From Aerococcus viridans (GTDB lineage Bacteria > Bacillota > Bacilli > Lactobacillales > Aerococcaceae), in contig NZ_PNHQ01000001.1 in assembly GCF_002871935.1 (NCBI RefSeq), positions 66,721-130,720 on the forward strand: a stretch of DNA of 64,000 bases. Direction: 5' to 3'. The position numbers and the translations under genes were made by a program. The number at the start of each line of letters is the position of its first letter. Within the stretch, counting starts at the first letter, position 1. Below are positions 8,051-18,314 of this stretch, in pieces. The notes under the pieces were generated by a model. That model worked only from the letters and a program-made list of their open reading frames with translations. It did no database searches and was not told the DNA's origin.

Positions 8051-11000
8051 ATGAAAAAGAAAATGTTATGGAAGGATATTCGAAAATCAATTACTAAATC
8101 CAAAGGTAGATTTTTCTCTATCATGGGGTTAATGCTGATTGGTTCGTTTGCCCTAATTGGTTTAAAAGTGACTGGACCAGATATGCGAATAACTGGTGAA
8201 CATTACTTTGATGATTTGAATGTCGCTGATATTACAGTCATTGGTTCAATGGGGATTGACGAGGATGACATTGACATTTTGGATAACACTTCAGGCTTGG
8301 CAGATATTGAATATGGCTATTTAAAGGATGTCACTATTGATGATAGCCATACAGCTATTCGCGTATTCTCAATGGGAGAAGATATCTCTGATTATGAATT
8401 AGTGGAAGGTCAATTACCTAAAGCAAGTAATGAAATAGCGATAGATGCCAGCTTTGATGATCAATATCAAATAGGTGATAAAATTGACCTGTCAGAACAG
8501 GCAGATGCCTCTGGTAATACTGTACTAAAAGAAAACACCTATGAAATTGTAGGCTTTATTTATTCTGGGGAAATTTTATCTAACCTAAACCAAGGGGCTT
8601 CTACAGCCGGAACAGGTTCCTTAAAAGGCTATGCGATTGTACCTGAATCTGCGTTTGACTCAGATGTCTACATGCTAGCTCGATTAAGATTCGATGATTT
8701 AATCCATATCGATCCTTATTCAGATACTTATACTGACCGTCTTCAAGACCATAAAGACGACTTAGATACGACCTTAGCAAACCAACCAGAAAATCGACTT
8801 AAAACCATTAAAAATGATTACCAAGCAGAAATTGATGATGGCCAAAAACAAATTGATGATGCCAAGAAGAAATTAGCAGATGGACAAGCACAACTAGATG
8901 ATGCCAAACAACAATTAATCGATGGTCAAGCTGAGATTGATGATGCACAAAATCAATTAGACACTAAAGTAGCTGACGCCACTGCACAAATTAATGATGG
9001 TGCCAATCAAATTGCAAATGCCCAAACTATGATTGATGACAGTCAAGCACAATTAGATGCTGCCAAAATACAATTAGCGAATGGGCAAGCTACATTGGAC
9101 GAAAAGTGGAACCAACTTCAAGATGGTAAAGCTAAATTAAACCAGGCAAAAAAACAGTTAAATGATAGTCAAAGTCAGTTAACTACCGCAAGAAGTCAAT
9201 TAGATCAAGGCCAAATAGCAATTGCTAATGGGTATAGTCAATTAGCTGAAAAGAAAGCCCAAATAAATAGTGCCGAGGCAGAAATCGCCAAAGGCAAAGA
9301 AACGCTCGATAGCAAACAAGCTGAGTATGATAATAAGTACAGTCAATACACGGAAAACTTAAATGCTTTTGAGGAAAAACAAGCTGACTATGAAGCAAAA
9401 GCCAGTCAAGTAGCAAACGCACAAAATCAACTTGATCAAAACAATCAAGAATTGGAAAATGGAAAAGCAAATTACGAAAAAGGTATTCAAGCTTTAACCG
9501 AACAAATCACTAGTCTACAAAATAAATTAGATGCAGGCGATTTAAATGAAGCTGATACTGCTGAGCTGCAAACACAAATTGCTGACCTAGAAGAAAAGTT
9601 AGCTGCTAGCCAGAGTGAATATGAATCCTTCATGAATTCAACATACACTCCTGGAATGGCAAAAATAGAGACTAGCCAAACTGAGTTAGACCAACAAAAA
9701 TCAGCATTAGCAAGTGCTAAAAGTCAACTAAATGCTGGCCAAGAACAATTAAATAGTGCTAAAGCACAATTAGATACTGCTAACAAACAATTAAGTGATG
9801 GTAACGCAGCATTATCTAGCAATCAAGCCAAAATTGATGATGGTAAGGCTCAAATTGAAGCAGCAACTGCTAGCTTAAGTGAGAATGAAGCCCTTTTACA
9901 AGAAAAAGAAGCTGCATACCAAGATGGCTTATCCAAATACAATGCTGGTATCCAATCTTATAATGACGGTTTAAATACTTACTATGAGGGTCTAGCACAA
10001 TGGAGTGATGGTGTAGAAACCTTAGATAAGAAATCAGCAGAATACCAAGCAAATGTAGATAAGTTAGCTGCCGCAAAAGCAGAATTAGCAGATAAAGAAG
10101 TGGAATTAGCCCAAGCAAAAGACCAATTAGCAACTGAATCTGCGGATGCTGAAGCCCAAATTGCAGATGCCAAAGAAAGTCTTGCTGAGGGTCAGGCAGA
10201 ATACGAAGATAAAGCCGCTGAATTCGCTAAAACTAAAGCGGATGCTGAAGATGAGATAGCAGATAAAGAAGATGAACTAGCAAAAGCACAAGAAATGGTG
10301 GATAATTTATCCCTACCAACCTATTCCGTAAATAGTCGTCGGGAGATTCCAGGTAGCGATGGGTATAAGATCTACAGTACCATTTCAAATATTGTAGATT
10401 CCCTAGCAAATATCTTCCCAATCTTCTTATACTTCGTTGCTGCACTCGTTACCTTTACTACCATGACACGCTTTGTAGACGAAGAACGGACTAAATCAGG
10501 TACTCTGAAAGCCCTAGGTTATGATGACCAAGACGTTATTAAGAAATTTACTTTCTACGGTTTAACCGCCAGCTTATCTGGTACTATTTTAGGGATTATC
10601 TTGGGTCATACCCTACTTCCTTATATTGTTTACAATGCTTATCGTGAAAGCTATACCTTGCCAGCCATTGAATTACACTTCCACTGGGCAATTTCATTGG
10701 TTGCCATTCTTTTAGCCTTATTAGCAGCTGTTCTACCAGCCTACATAGTAGCGAAGAGAGAATTACAAGAACAACCTGCGCAACTGCTTTTACCTAAAGC
10801 ACCTAGCGCTGGATCTAAGATTTTATTAGAACGAATTACACCAATTTGGAACCGGATGTCCTTCACCCACAAAGTAACAGCAAGAAATATCTTCCGTTAT
10901 AAACAACGGATGCTCATGACAATCTTTGGTGTTGCTGGTGCTACGGCCTTACTATTCTCAGGGCTTAGCGTACAATCATCAATTGGTGAAATTAACCAAC

Positions 11001-12004
11001 GTCAATTTGGGGAATTAATCCATTACGATATGATTGTAGCGGAAAATGACTATGTCTCAGACCAACAAAATGATGAGATTAAGGATGCTTTATCTTCTCA
11101 AGACATTGATCAATTCGGTGAAGTAGCATATCAAGAGTTAACAACTGTTGGTGGAAGACAAAACGATACACAAGATATCACTTTAATTTCCCCAGAAAAT
11201 CTAGATGCATTCTCAGACTATATTCAATTAACTGAACGTGGTTCTGATGAAAAACTCAACTTACCAGATGATGGCGTAGTGATTTCTGAACGACTAGCCA
11301 ACCTATTAGATGCTGAAGTGGGCGATACAATTACACTTCAAGATACAAACGATCAAGACCGTGAAATGAAAGTATCAGGAATTACGGAAATGTATATTGG
11401 TCACTTTGTTTTCGCTAGTCCAAAAATGTATGAAACAATTTACGGTGAAGATTACCAATCTAATGCTTATCTAGTCAACTTAAAAGATGATTCAATTCAT
11501 AATACAGAAAATCAAGCTGCAAAATTCATTGAACTAGATGGTATTTCCGGTGTAGTACAAAACACTACCCTCATGAATCAAATCGATACAATTGTACATT
11601 CATTGGATAAAATCATGACAGTTCTAATCATTGTTGCTGGGTTACTAGGTATTGTTATCCTATATAACCTAACGAATATTAATGTTTCTGAACGGATGCG
11701 TGAATTATCCACTATCAAGGTGCTTGGTTTCTTTGATAATGAAGTTACCTTATATATCTACCGTGAAACGATTATTTTAACTATCCTAGGTATACTAGTC
11801 GGTTTTGGTATTGGTGAAATACTCCACCAATATATTATCCGAATCGTTCCACCTGCAGATGTCATGTTTAACCCTGCACTAACAGCGACAAGCTTTATCG
11901 TACCTGCTGTTATTATTGGTTCAATTACAGCCGTTCTAGCCTATATCATTTATAAACGTCTACAACACGTCGATATGCTAGAAGCATTAAAATCAGTCGA
12001 TTAA
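8051..12004 (+). CDS. FtsX-family ABC permease with a giant extracytoplasmic coiled coil
   Basis: This 1317-residue permease has an N-terminal membrane segment (about residues 20-42) and a first periplasmic-type core domain to about 250. A region of about 500 residues (255-755) follows, built of repeats such as DGQAQLDDAKQQL, ASAKSQLNAGQEQL and AKAELADKEVELAQ, rich in Ala, Gln, Asp and Lys. A first FtsX membrane domain starts near 785. A second core domain follows the membrane segment near 950, and the C-terminal FtsX domain spans about 1185-1310. The coiled coil should project outside the membrane, perhaps into the cell wall. The substrate or partner is unknown. Resistance export or control of wall enzymes are both possible. 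Confidence 0.85.
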   Translation: MKKKMLWKDIRKSITKSKGRFFSIMGLMLIGSFALIGLKVTGPDMRITGEHYFDDLNVADITVIGSMGIDEDDIDILDNTSGLADIEYGYLKDVTIDDSHTAIRVFSMGEDISDYELVEGQLPKASNEIAIDASFDDQYQIGDKIDLSEQADASGNTVLKENTYEIVGFIYSGEILSNLNQGASTAGTGSLKGYAIVPESAFDSDVYMLARLRFDDLIHIDPYSDTYTDRLQDHKDDLDTTLANQPENRLKTIKNDYQAEIDDGQKQIDDAKKKLADGQAQLDDAKQQLIDGQAEIDDAQNQLDTKVADATAQINDGANQIANAQTMIDDSQAQLDAAKIQLANGQATLDEKWNQLQDGKAKLNQAKKQLNDSQSQLTTARSQLDQGQIAIANGYSQLAEKKAQINSAEAEIAKGKETLDSKQAEYDNKYSQYTENLNAFEEKQADYEAKASQVANAQNQLDQNNQELENGKANYEKGIQALTEQITSLQNKLDAGDLNEADTAELQTQIADLEEKLAASQSEYESFMNSTYTPGMAKIETSQTELDQQKSALASAKSQLNAGQEQLNSAKAQLDTANKQLSDGNAALSSNQAKIDDGKAQIEAATASLSENEALLQEKEAAYQDGLSKYNAGIQSYNDGLNTYYEGLAQWSDGVETLDKKSAEYQANVDKLAAAKAELADKEVELAQAKDQLATESADAEAQIADAKESLAEGQAEYEDKAAEFAKTKADAEDEIADKEDELAKAQEMVDNLSLPTYSVNSRREIPGSDGYKIYSTISNIVDSLANIFPIFLYFVAALVTFTTMTRFVDEERTKSGTLKALGYDDQDVIKKFTFYGLTASLSGTILGIILGHTLLPYIVYNAYRESYTLPAIELHFHWAISLVAILLALLAAVLPAYIVAKRELQEQPAQLLLPKAPSAGSKILLERITPIWNRMSFTHKVTARNIFRYKQRMLMTIFGVAGATALLFSGLSVQSSIGEINQRQFGELIHYDMIVAENDYVSDQQNDEIKDALSSQDIDQFGEVAYQELTTVGGRQNDTQDITLISPENLDAFSDYIQLTERGSDEKLNLPDDGVVISERLANLLDAEVGDTITLQDTNDQDREMKVSGITEMYIGHFVFASPKMYETIYGEDYQSNAYLVNLKDDSIHNTENQAAKFIELDGISGVVQNTTLMNQIDTIVHSLDKIMTVLIIVAGLLGIVILYNLTNINVSERMRELSTIKVLGFFDNEVTLYIYRETIILTILGILVGFGIGEILHQYIIRIVPPADVMFNPALTATSFIVPAVIIGSITAVLAYIIYKRLQHVDMLEALKSVD

Positions 12005-12029
12005 TTGGATTATTTATCCTATAAAAAAG

Positions 12030-12071
12030 AATCCCTAGAAGTATGCATGTATATGTTTACTTCTAGGGATT
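12030..12071 (+). terminator. Rho-independent terminator after ABC operon
   Basis: The arms AATCCCTAGAAGTA and TACTTCTAGGGATT pair perfectly, with a T-run after the stem. It lies 26 bases past the permease stop. Confidence 0.85.
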
Positions 12072-12161
12072 TTTTATTAGATTTCAAAGTGTCTATGACT
12101 GATTTGACGATAGTAAATAAGAATTTAACCACCATAGGTAATGAAAAACACTTATTACAAT

Positions 12162-13004
12162 CTACTTTATCAAATCTTCAATACGCTTTAATTGGTTTTG
12201 ATAGTTGAGATAAAGACTGGTAAAGCGGTTGTCATGTTTATCGTCCCACGGTTTGGGGCCTCCACAGAAATGAAGGATGACAGTATGCGACATCACCCAG
12301 TGAATATCATGCTGAGTAAAACTTTTGGTAAAATAGCGCATATATTTACGCGTATCATAATTCCAAATTTCTTCGGGAATTTCCTTCGTATATTTGCCAT
12401 ACAAATGGTTTAGAATATCTTGGTCAGGTAAGAATAGTAATAGATTATATTTTTCAATCATTTGCGCAATATCTGACCATTTGACAATTTCTCTAGCCTT
12501 ATCTAAATCAATCACCATCACACCAGAATTATAGTATGCATGGTCAACGTCAAGTCGCATTTGGTTTACTCGGGTAGAAACGTCCGTCAACCCAACATGT
12601 GTAGCGGCTGCTAGCATATGACCATCTAAATCTGTTTGCCACAGCCCTAATAAAGGATTAACCACTAAAATATCTGGATCTAAATAAATCACATGTTTCA
12701 TTTCTTTAGGTAATATTTCACCCGCAAGTAGGCGGAAGTACATCTCTTTTGGGTATCTATCTTCAGTTTTAGCGCTATTCCATCGGCTACCATCAATTTT
12801 AATCGCTTCAAAACCAAACTGTAAATAATCCGTTAGCTTCTGCAATTCGCGAATAGTATGCGTTGCAATTGATTCATGAATCAACCAGATGCGGATGGCT
12901 TGGCCTGGATTATTCTGGCGAATCGATGTTAAAGCCACTTTTAAGGGATTCAAATAGCCTTCATCTATGGTAAATAATAATTCAATCTGTTCGTCCAAGA
13001 GCAT
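12162..13004 (-). CDS. Glycosyltransferase family 8 protein
   Basis: The 280-residue GT-A fold protein shows the GT8 pattern: an N-terminal LLFTIDEGYLNPL strand, the metal-binding DPD at 109-111 in IYLDPDILVVNPL, YYNSGVMVIDL, LPDQDILN, and a C-terminal LHFCGGPKPW motif whose His completes the metal site. GT8 enzymes transfer glucose or galactose from UDP-sugars, in Gram-positives often onto glycoproteins or wall glycans. A good ribosome-binding site (GGAGGG) precedes the ATG. The gene is isolated, so its acceptor is unknown. Confidence 0.88.
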   Translation of the reverse strand: MLLDEQIELLFTIDEGYLNPLKVALTSIRQNNPGQAIRIWLIHESIATHTIRELQKLTDYLQFGFEAIKIDGSRWNSAKTEDRYPKEMYFRLLAGEILPKEMKHVIYLDPDILVVNPLLGLWQTDLDGHMLAAATHVGLTDVSTRVNQMRLDVDHAYYNSGVMVIDLDKAREIVKWSDIAQMIEKYNLLLFLPDQDILNHLYGKYTKEIPEEIWNYDTRKYMRYFTKSFTQHDIHWVMSHTVILHFCGGPKPWDDKHDNRFTSLYLNYQNQLKRIEDLIK

Positions 13005-13097
13005 AACCCTCCAATTTATTTATAATATTATACATATATTAACATCTTTATGGCGATTCCGTTAGGATAGTCCGTCATTATTCACTTAGAAATAGAC

Positions 13098-13140
13098 AAA
13101 AACCCCTCAAGTCCGGTTAACCAATCTTGAGGGGGATTTT
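13098..13140. terminator. Bidirectional terminator
   Basis: The arms CCCCTCAAG and CTTGAGGGG pair perfectly, with A and T runs on both sides. It terminates the M24-like gene on the minus strand. Confidence 0.8.
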
Positions 13141-13141
13141 T

Positions 13142-14521
13142 TTATCCAAAGTAGATAGCAGTTTTTTTGTCTAATAAGAATGGTCTATAGTAGGCAAAGG
13201 TACTCGCTAAAGGTAGTAAATGTTCTGGTAACGCTAAACCTAATGCTTCTTTTAGATAATCCTTCCGCTTAGAGATTCTCGACCAAAGTTCTGGTTGTTT
13301 ATCCTTAATCTCTTCGCGTAGTGCTGCGTCTGCAACTGCAATCGTTGATTCAGCTGAAACCCCATTGTGGTCTGCTTGTGAAGGTATAAAGTCTAGTTGG
13401 AAGATGTAGCCACTTTGAATTGTTGCATCAGAGTCTTGATAGAATGGTGAGCTTAGCCATTCTTCGTCAGCTACTAAATGCCCTGGGCACAAGTTCCAGC
13501 CATAAGTAGCTTGCGGATAAAAATCACTGAATGCTTGGTAGAAGTCGCCACCCTTTTTCCCGATAGTTAAATTGTCTAACCACCACTTATAAGCTTGGAA
13601 ATAGGGGTAAACGACATCTTCTAAGTATCCTGGATCACGTTCAGCGAGCTGACTTTCATCTTTCACTGCATAGCCAGAACGACTAGACAAGCCACCTTTA
13701 TAGGCTACAGTTAATGCAACTTTATCGCCATCATTTAACGTGTTATCAGTGGGATAAATATTAGCGCCTTTAAAGCGATCACCAAAGGCTGCAATAGTCA
13801 CAACAGAAGGATATTGACCATCGCGATTTAAGTGATTACCTGCTTCTAACTCACTTTGGCCAACGACTAGCTGGTTCATTGCTTCAAGAACAGCATCAGA
13901 TGCAAGGGAAGCACCGTATTCATAACGAGCGATTTCCTCTGCGTTGTTTGTTACTCGAGCACCTTCTTTTGGATGCATGTATAGTTGGGTTGCATTCACT
14001 ACCTTGTCAGAACCGAAAACTTCTTGTATACCATCTACAATAAATGCTGGTATTGAATGATGGTTGTGGAAGTTAGTCATATCATTAGATAAAAGCTTCC
14101 AGTCTACTAAACCAATTCGTTTGGAATCATCTACTTTAACGTCTTTAAGATAGTCAGCGAAAGTTTTAGTGAAATCCATAGGTTGGTTAGGCAAAGAAAA
14201 GAATGGACAAAGAACGCCTTCGCTTTGTGTACGTGCCATACTGGTTTTATTGTAGTTCTCATTACCTAAAATCAGTATCGACGTCCCGTCTTGGTTGATT
14301 ACCTGGATAGCTTCTTCAAATCGTGGAATAAAACCAGTTAAATATTCAAAGTTACTACCGTGTTCTTTATCTGCATAAATCATCAATGATGAGAAGTCAT
14401 ATTTACGCATTAACTGAAGGACTTTGTCCTTACGTTGAGCGAAGGTAGCGTCACTTAAGATGATAGGTTTTCCAGAATTATCCTTGGTTGGCGCTAATGT
14501 TTGTTTAAATTGAATCGTCAT
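13142..14521 (-). CDS. M24-fold (creatinase/prolidase-like) protein lacking metal ligands
   Basis: The start at 14521 (459 aa) follows AAGGAGAC, so an upstream in-frame start at 14554 is rejected. Residues about 15-170 resemble the creatinase N-terminal domain, and the C-terminal half resembles the pita-bread M24 domain, including a Cys-Pro-Gly-His turn. The two Asp ligands expected in a DxG-x5-Y-x-SD-type strand are absent; the matching region reads LTVAYKGGLSSRSGYAV. The usual TIEPG glutamate is replaced (FQLDFIP). This looks like a divergent or catalytically inactive member of the Xaa-Pro aminopeptidase superfamily. Its role is unknown. Confidence 0.7.
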   Translation of the reverse strand: MTIQFKQTLAPTKDNSGKPIILSDATFAQRKDKVLQLMRKYDFSSLMIYADKEHGSNFEYLTGFIPRFEEAIQVINQDGTSILILGNENYNKTSMARTQSEGVLCPFFSLPNQPMDFTKTFADYLKDVKVDDSKRIGLVDWKLLSNDMTNFHNHHSIPAFIVDGIQEVFGSDKVVNATQLYMHPKEGARVTNNAEEIARYEYGASLASDAVLEAMNQLVVGQSELEAGNHLNRDGQYPSVVTIAAFGDRFKGANIYPTDNTLNDGDKVALTVAYKGGLSSRSGYAVKDESQLAERDPGYLEDVVYPYFQAYKWWLDNLTIGKKGGDFYQAFSDFYPQATYGWNLCPGHLVADEEWLSSPFYQDSDATIQSGYIFQLDFIPSQADHNGVSAESTIAVADAALREEIKDKQPELWSRISKRKDYLKEALGLALPEHLLPLASTFAYYRPFLLDKKTAIYFG

Positions 14522-14666
14522 ATGAAGTCTCCTTAAGTTTTTTGCGCAAATCATCAGAAAGATATGATAATTGAATGCGCTTTATTGTTCCAACATCCAT
14601 CTTACCATGATTTAAAATTAAAGCTAGTATTGTACTGTTAGAGATGTTTTCATATGGATTGATGAC

Positions 14667-15140
14667 CTATTGTTGTTTAATTTCCTTGAATAAATTAATC
14701 ATTTCAATAGCATTCGTTGCATAAGTAAAACCAAGGTTACCAGCTTTAGTACCAGAGCGCTCAATGGCTTGTTCGATATTTTCGACCGTTAAAACACCAA
14801 AGATAACAGGTAATTTATGCGTTAGACCCACTTGAGATACCCCGCTTGATGCTTGATTGACTACCACATCAAAGTGACTTGTAGCCCCTCTAATCACAGC
14901 ACCCAGGGTAATGATCGCATCGTATTTACCTGTTTCAGCCATAGTTGCAGCCGTAAGCGGGATTTCATAGGCCCCCGGTACCCAAGCAACGTCGATATTT
15001 TCTGTCAAAACACCTGAACGTGTAAGCCCATCTTCACAACCACTTAGTAAGCTTTTAGTTAGAAAATCATTGAATCGTGCAATGACAATCCCAATTTTAA
15101 TATCTTCTCCGTTAAACAATTTTCCTTGAATAATGTTCAT
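14667..15140 (-). CDS. ribH: 6,7-dimethyl-8-ribityllumazine synthase
   Basis: RibH condenses the RibD product with dihydroxybutanone phosphate to give lumazine, the penultimate step of riboflavin synthesis. The protein shows [13 protein letters not shown], the substrate loop [10 protein letters not shown] and [12 protein letters not shown], which holds the catalytic His. I choose the ATG at 15140 (157 aa, a typical length) behind GGAGGATATTAGC rather than the in-frame ATG 15 bases upstream, which overlaps that site. It is the last gene of the rib operon. Confidence 0.95.
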   Translation of the reverse strand: MNIIQGKLFNGEDIKIGIVIARFNDFLTKSLLSGCEDGLTRSGVLTENIDVAWVPGAYEIPLTAATMAETGKYDAIITLGAVIRGATSHFDVVVNQASSGVSQVGLTHKLPVIFGVLTVENIEQAIERSGTKAGNLGFTYATNAIEMINLFKEIKQQ

Positions 15141-15158
15141 GCTAATATCCTCCATATT

Positions 15159-16355
15159 TTATAAGTCTAATAAGTGACCCATTTTTACTTTTTTAGTGAT
15201 TAAGTAGTTTTCATCATCCGGATTTGCGGCCATTTCAATACTCACACGGTTCGCTACTTGGATACCAGATGCTTCTAATTGTGCGATTTTATCTGGGTTG
15301 TTGGTCATAAGGTCAATGGATGTCACACCCAGTTCCCCTAACATTTGTGCAGCCGTATGGTATTCCCTTAAATCATCTGGGAATCCTAGGGCATGGTTGG
15401 CTTCTACAGTATCCAGTCCTTCTTCTTGTAACTGGTAGGCTTTTATTTTATTGATTAAGCCAATACCGCGACCTTCCTGTCTTAAATATAAGAGAACGCC
15501 TTGGCCAGCTTCATTGATCTTCCGCAGGGCTTCATGTAATTGTTCTCCGCAGTCACACCGGTTTGACCCTAATACATCTCCCGTTAAACATTCAGAATGC
15601 AAACGCGTTAGGACCTGTCCCTTACCTGAAACATCCCCTTTTACCAAAGCTACATGTTCTTGATTATCTACCTCGTTGATAAAAGTATGGATAGTAAATT
15701 CACCAAATTTTGTCGGCATCTTGGCCTGTGATACATGGCGGGTATGACGCTCAGTTTTCATCCGGTGATCTTGTAAGCCTTTAATGGTGATAACTGGCAT
15801 CTGCCATTTCTCTGCTTGCTCAAGCAATTCGGTTTGGCGCATCATCGTACCGTCTTCGCGCATAATTTCTACACAAACACCCACTGGATTCAGTCCCGCT
15901 AATTTCATCAAATCAACCGTTGCTTCTGTATGACCGTTCCGTTCCAAGACACCATTTTCTTTCGCCACCAATGGGAAAACGTGTCCCGGACGGTTAAAAT
16001 CACTGGGTTGACTAGCCGGATTTGCTGCTTCACGCATGGTTAACCCGCGTTCAACTGCGGATACACCTGTGCTTGTCTCTTTATGGTCAATGGATACCGT
16101 AAAGGCGGTTGTATGTGGGTCTGTATTATTATCTACCATTGGCGACAAATTCAAACGACTAGCTACTTCCTGACTCATTGGCTGGCAGATTAAACCTTTA
16201 GCATGAGTTGCCATAAAATTAATATTAGCTGTTGTTGCAAACTCAGCTGCACAAATTAAGTCTCCTTCATTTTCTCTATTCTCATCATCCAAAACCATGA
16301 TAATTTGGCCAGCTTGTAAAGCTGCTAATGCGTCTTCGATTGTTGAAAAATCCAT
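15159..16355 (-). CDS. ribBA: Bifunctional DHBP synthase / GTP cyclohydrolase II
   Basis: Residues 1-200 are 3,4-dihydroxy-2-butanone 4-phosphate synthase, with the acidic metal loop [16 protein letters not shown] near residue 23 and RPGHVFPL. Residues about 205-398 are GTP cyclohydrolase II, with Zn-binding Cys in [14 protein letters not shown] and the RQEGRGIG motif. The enzyme supplies both branches of riboflavin synthesis. Its ATG directly abuts the ribE stop and it sits 18 bases upstream of ribH. Confidence 0.96.
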   Translation of the reverse strand: MDFSTIEDALAALQAGQIIMVLDDENRENEGDLICAAEFATTANINFMATHAKGLICQPMSQEVASRLNLSPMVDNNTDPHTTAFTVSIDHKETSTGVSAVERGLTMREAANPASQPSDFNRPGHVFPLVAKENGVLERNGHTEATVDLMKLAGLNPVGVCVEIMREDGTMMRQTELLEQAEKWQMPVITIKGLQDHRMKTERHTRHVSQAKMPTKFGEFTIHTFINEVDNQEHVALVKGDVSGKGQVLTRLHSECLTGDVLGSNRCDCGEQLHEALRKINEAGQGVLLYLRQEGRGIGLINKIKAYQLQEEGLDTVEANHALGFPDDLREYHTAAQMLGELGVTSIDLMTNNPDKIAQLEASGIQVANRVSIEMAANPDDENYLITKKVKMGHLLDL

Positions 16356-16958
16356 CTATACCCGCTCCTTCACTGTAAATTGCTCAATATACTTACCAAC
16401 AATATCATTTTCTAAATTCACGATAGTGCCTACTTGATAGGATGAAAAAATTGTTTGTTCACTCGTGTGAGGAATGATTGATACTTTAAATGTATCTCCT
16501 TCAACGCCAGCAACTGTTAAACTTGTGCCATCAATAGCAATAGACCCCTTCATGATGATATAGCGCATTAATGGTTCACTTGTTTGAACCGTGTACCAAT
16601 TAGCGATACCATCCGCCTCTATTGCCGTGATTTTACCAATACCATCAATATGGCCACTTACAATATGACCACCAAATCTCGCGTTTGCCTTCATCGCCCG
16701 TTCCAGATTCACGCGGCTATTGTTAGCAATTCCTTCTAAAGACGTTTTCGCAATCGTTTCTGGCATCACTTCAACTTGGAAATTAGTATCAGTGAAATTC
16801 GTCACGGTAAGACAAATGCCGTTCACACTAATAGAGTCACCTAGATTGACATCGGATACTATTTTTCTTGAGGCAATGGTTAAAAGAAGTCCTGCATGTT
16901 TGTTGATGGCCTCGATACTTTCAATACGGCCAATATCTTCGATAATTCCTGTAAACAT
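16356..16958 (-). CDS. ribE: Riboflavin synthase alpha subunit
   Basis: The 200-residue protein is a tandem duplication of the lumazine-binding barrel. The first half starts MFTGIIEDIGRI and contains DSISVNGICLTV; the second repeats it as GSIAIDGTSLTVAGV. It dismutates two lumazines to riboflavin and a pyrimidine that is recycled to RibH. The start abuts the ribD stop, so expression is tightly coupled in the FMN-controlled operon. Some groups name this gene ribC or ribB. Confidence 0.95.
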   Translation of the reverse strand: MFTGIIEDIGRIESIEAINKHAGLLLTIASRKIVSDVNLGDSISVNGICLTVTNFTDTNFQVEVMPETIAKTSLEGIANNSRVNLERAMKANARFGGHIVSGHIDGIGKITAIEADGIANWYTVQTSEPLMRYIIMKGSIAIDGTSLTVAGVEGDTFKVSIIPHTSEQTIFSSYQVGTIVNLENDIVGKYIEQFTVKERV

Positions 16959-18053
16959 TTAATCCACCCTACTTTCTATCAAAAGGTCCTTACCTAATGG
17001 CGTGATTGCTTGGATATAACTTGTGAGCGCTTGGTCCATCTGTGGAAAACCGAAACCACTGATAGGACTATACTGGTCAAAACCACCAATGACTTTGGGC
17101 CCAATATACGTGTGGATTTCCTGGATTAAACCAGCTTCAAGTAGTGAAGCATTTAGTCTTGATCCACCTTCAACATAAATACTTTGAATACCTTGATGGC
17201 CTAGTTGTGTGATTAAATCCACTAAATCTACCTTGTCATTCTTCGCATTCACAACCAATAGCTGACAGCCAGCTGCTTGATAGGCTTGGTGATCTTGTGG
17301 ATTCTGATTAGTTGTCGCAATAATTGTGGGCGTTTCCTTCGCTGTCGCCACTAATTGGCTGGTTAAGGGGAGCTTCAAGCTAGTATCACAAACAATACGG
17401 ATAGGATTAATCCCCTCAAAGTCGTCAATTCGAACAGTTAACGATGGATCATCCAAAAGCGCAGTCCCTATGCCAACCATAATGGCTTGGTTACTGTGGC
17501 GTTGGTAATGCACATGCTCTCGTGCAATTTTGTCCGTTATCCACTGGGAATCCCCAGTATAGGCGGCCGTTCGACCATCTAGGGTCATGGCATATTTCAT
17601 GGTGACATAGGGGCGTTGATGAGTCATAAAGTAATTGAATTTACGGTTAAGATCTTCACTCTCTTTGGCTAATAGACCCGTTTCTACTTCAATATGGTGG
17701 TTTCTTAGTTCCTGGATGCCTTTTCCAGCAACTAATGGATTTGGATCGGTTGTAGCAACCACCACTTTTTCAATACCCGCCTCTATTAGGGCATGGGTAC
17801 AAGGTGGCGTCTTGCCGAAATGACAACAAGGTTCAAGGATGACATACATGGTTGCCCCTTTTACATCATGCCCTTTTTCGCTAGCATCCTTTAATGCTTC
17901 TCTTTCCGCATGTAAACCACCATACTTCCTATGATAGCCTCGACCAATGACTTGATCATTTTTCACAATAACTGCACCAACCATGGGATTAGACCTTGTC
18001 CAACCTTGGCCTAATTGGGCTAGGTCAAGTGCTTCTTGCATATAGTCTTTCAT
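16959..18053 (-). CDS. ribD: Bifunctional riboflavin deaminase/reductase
   Basis: The N-terminal deaminase domain (about 1-145) has the Zn site HAEREAL and PCCHFGKTPPC. The C-terminal reductase domain (about 146-364) has TMKYAMTLDGRTA, a SQWITDK stretch and YVEGGSRLNASLL. The protein deaminates and then reduces the product of GTP cyclohydrolase II. It is the first gene of ribD-ribE-ribBA-ribH, about 130 bases downstream of an FMN riboswitch and terminator. Confidence 0.95.
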   Translation of the reverse strand: MKDYMQEALDLAQLGQGWTRSNPMVGAVIVKNDQVIGRGYHRKYGGLHAEREALKDASEKGHDVKGATMYVILEPCCHFGKTPPCTHALIEAGIEKVVVATTDPNPLVAGKGIQELRNHHIEVETGLLAKESEDLNRKFNYFMTHQRPYVTMKYAMTLDGRTAAYTGDSQWITDKIAREHVHYQRHSNQAIMVGIGTALLDDPSLTVRIDDFEGINPIRIVCDTSLKLPLTSQLVATAKETPTIIATTNQNPQDHQAYQAAGCQLLVVNAKNDKVDLVDLITQLGHQGIQSIYVEGGSRLNASLLEAGLIQEIHTYIGPKVIGGFDQYSPISGFGFPQMDQALTSYIQAITPLGKDLLIESRVD

Positions 18054-18099
18054 TCACTCATCCTTTCTCTAAACAACAAAAAATCTAGTCAGAGTGACG

Positions 18100-18131
18100 A
18101 AAAAAGCCCTAGAAATTAGATTCCTAGGGCA
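18100..18131 (-). terminator. Terminator of the rib FMN riboswitch
   Basis: On the minus strand a GC-rich stem (GCCCTAGGA with a partner ending CTAGGGC) is followed by six T. It lies between the FMN aptamer and ribD, as expected for an attenuating expression platform. Confidence 0.85.
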
Positions 18132-18181
18132 CACAAATAAACTATAGACTTTATAGTATTCGTTTATTTTGCTTCTACTCT

Positions 18182-18290
18182 TCTTCCATCCAGACTCTAC
18201 TGTCGGTCTCGGAATTACACCGAGTCAGCCCCTAACTAAAGGAGGTCGCGGACTTTACCGCCGGTCGGGAATTACACCCTGCCCTGAAGA
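18182..18290 (-). promoter_or_regulatory. FMN riboswitch (RFN element) of the rib operon
   Basis: The minus strand shows the canonical RFN blocks in order: CTTCAGGGCAGGGTG, CCCGACCGGCGGTAAAGTCC, GCGA, the variable stem, CGAGACCGACAGT and GGATGGAAGAAG. It sits upstream of ribD with a terminator between, so FMN should switch off the rib operon by premature termination. Confidence 0.96.
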
Positions 18291-18314
18291 TTTTATTTGA
18301 CTGTTTATGGTGAT

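Noticed and set aside
8800..10310. Possible tandem DNA repeat
   Set aside because: The periodicity is at the protein level (coiled-coil heptads and DGxAQ units); DNA copies are diverged, so it is not listed as a DNA repeat.
9225..10445. Several antisense frames under the ABC permease
   Set aside because: They arise from the repetitive, stop-poor codon pattern of the coiled-coil repeat and have no ribosome-binding sites.
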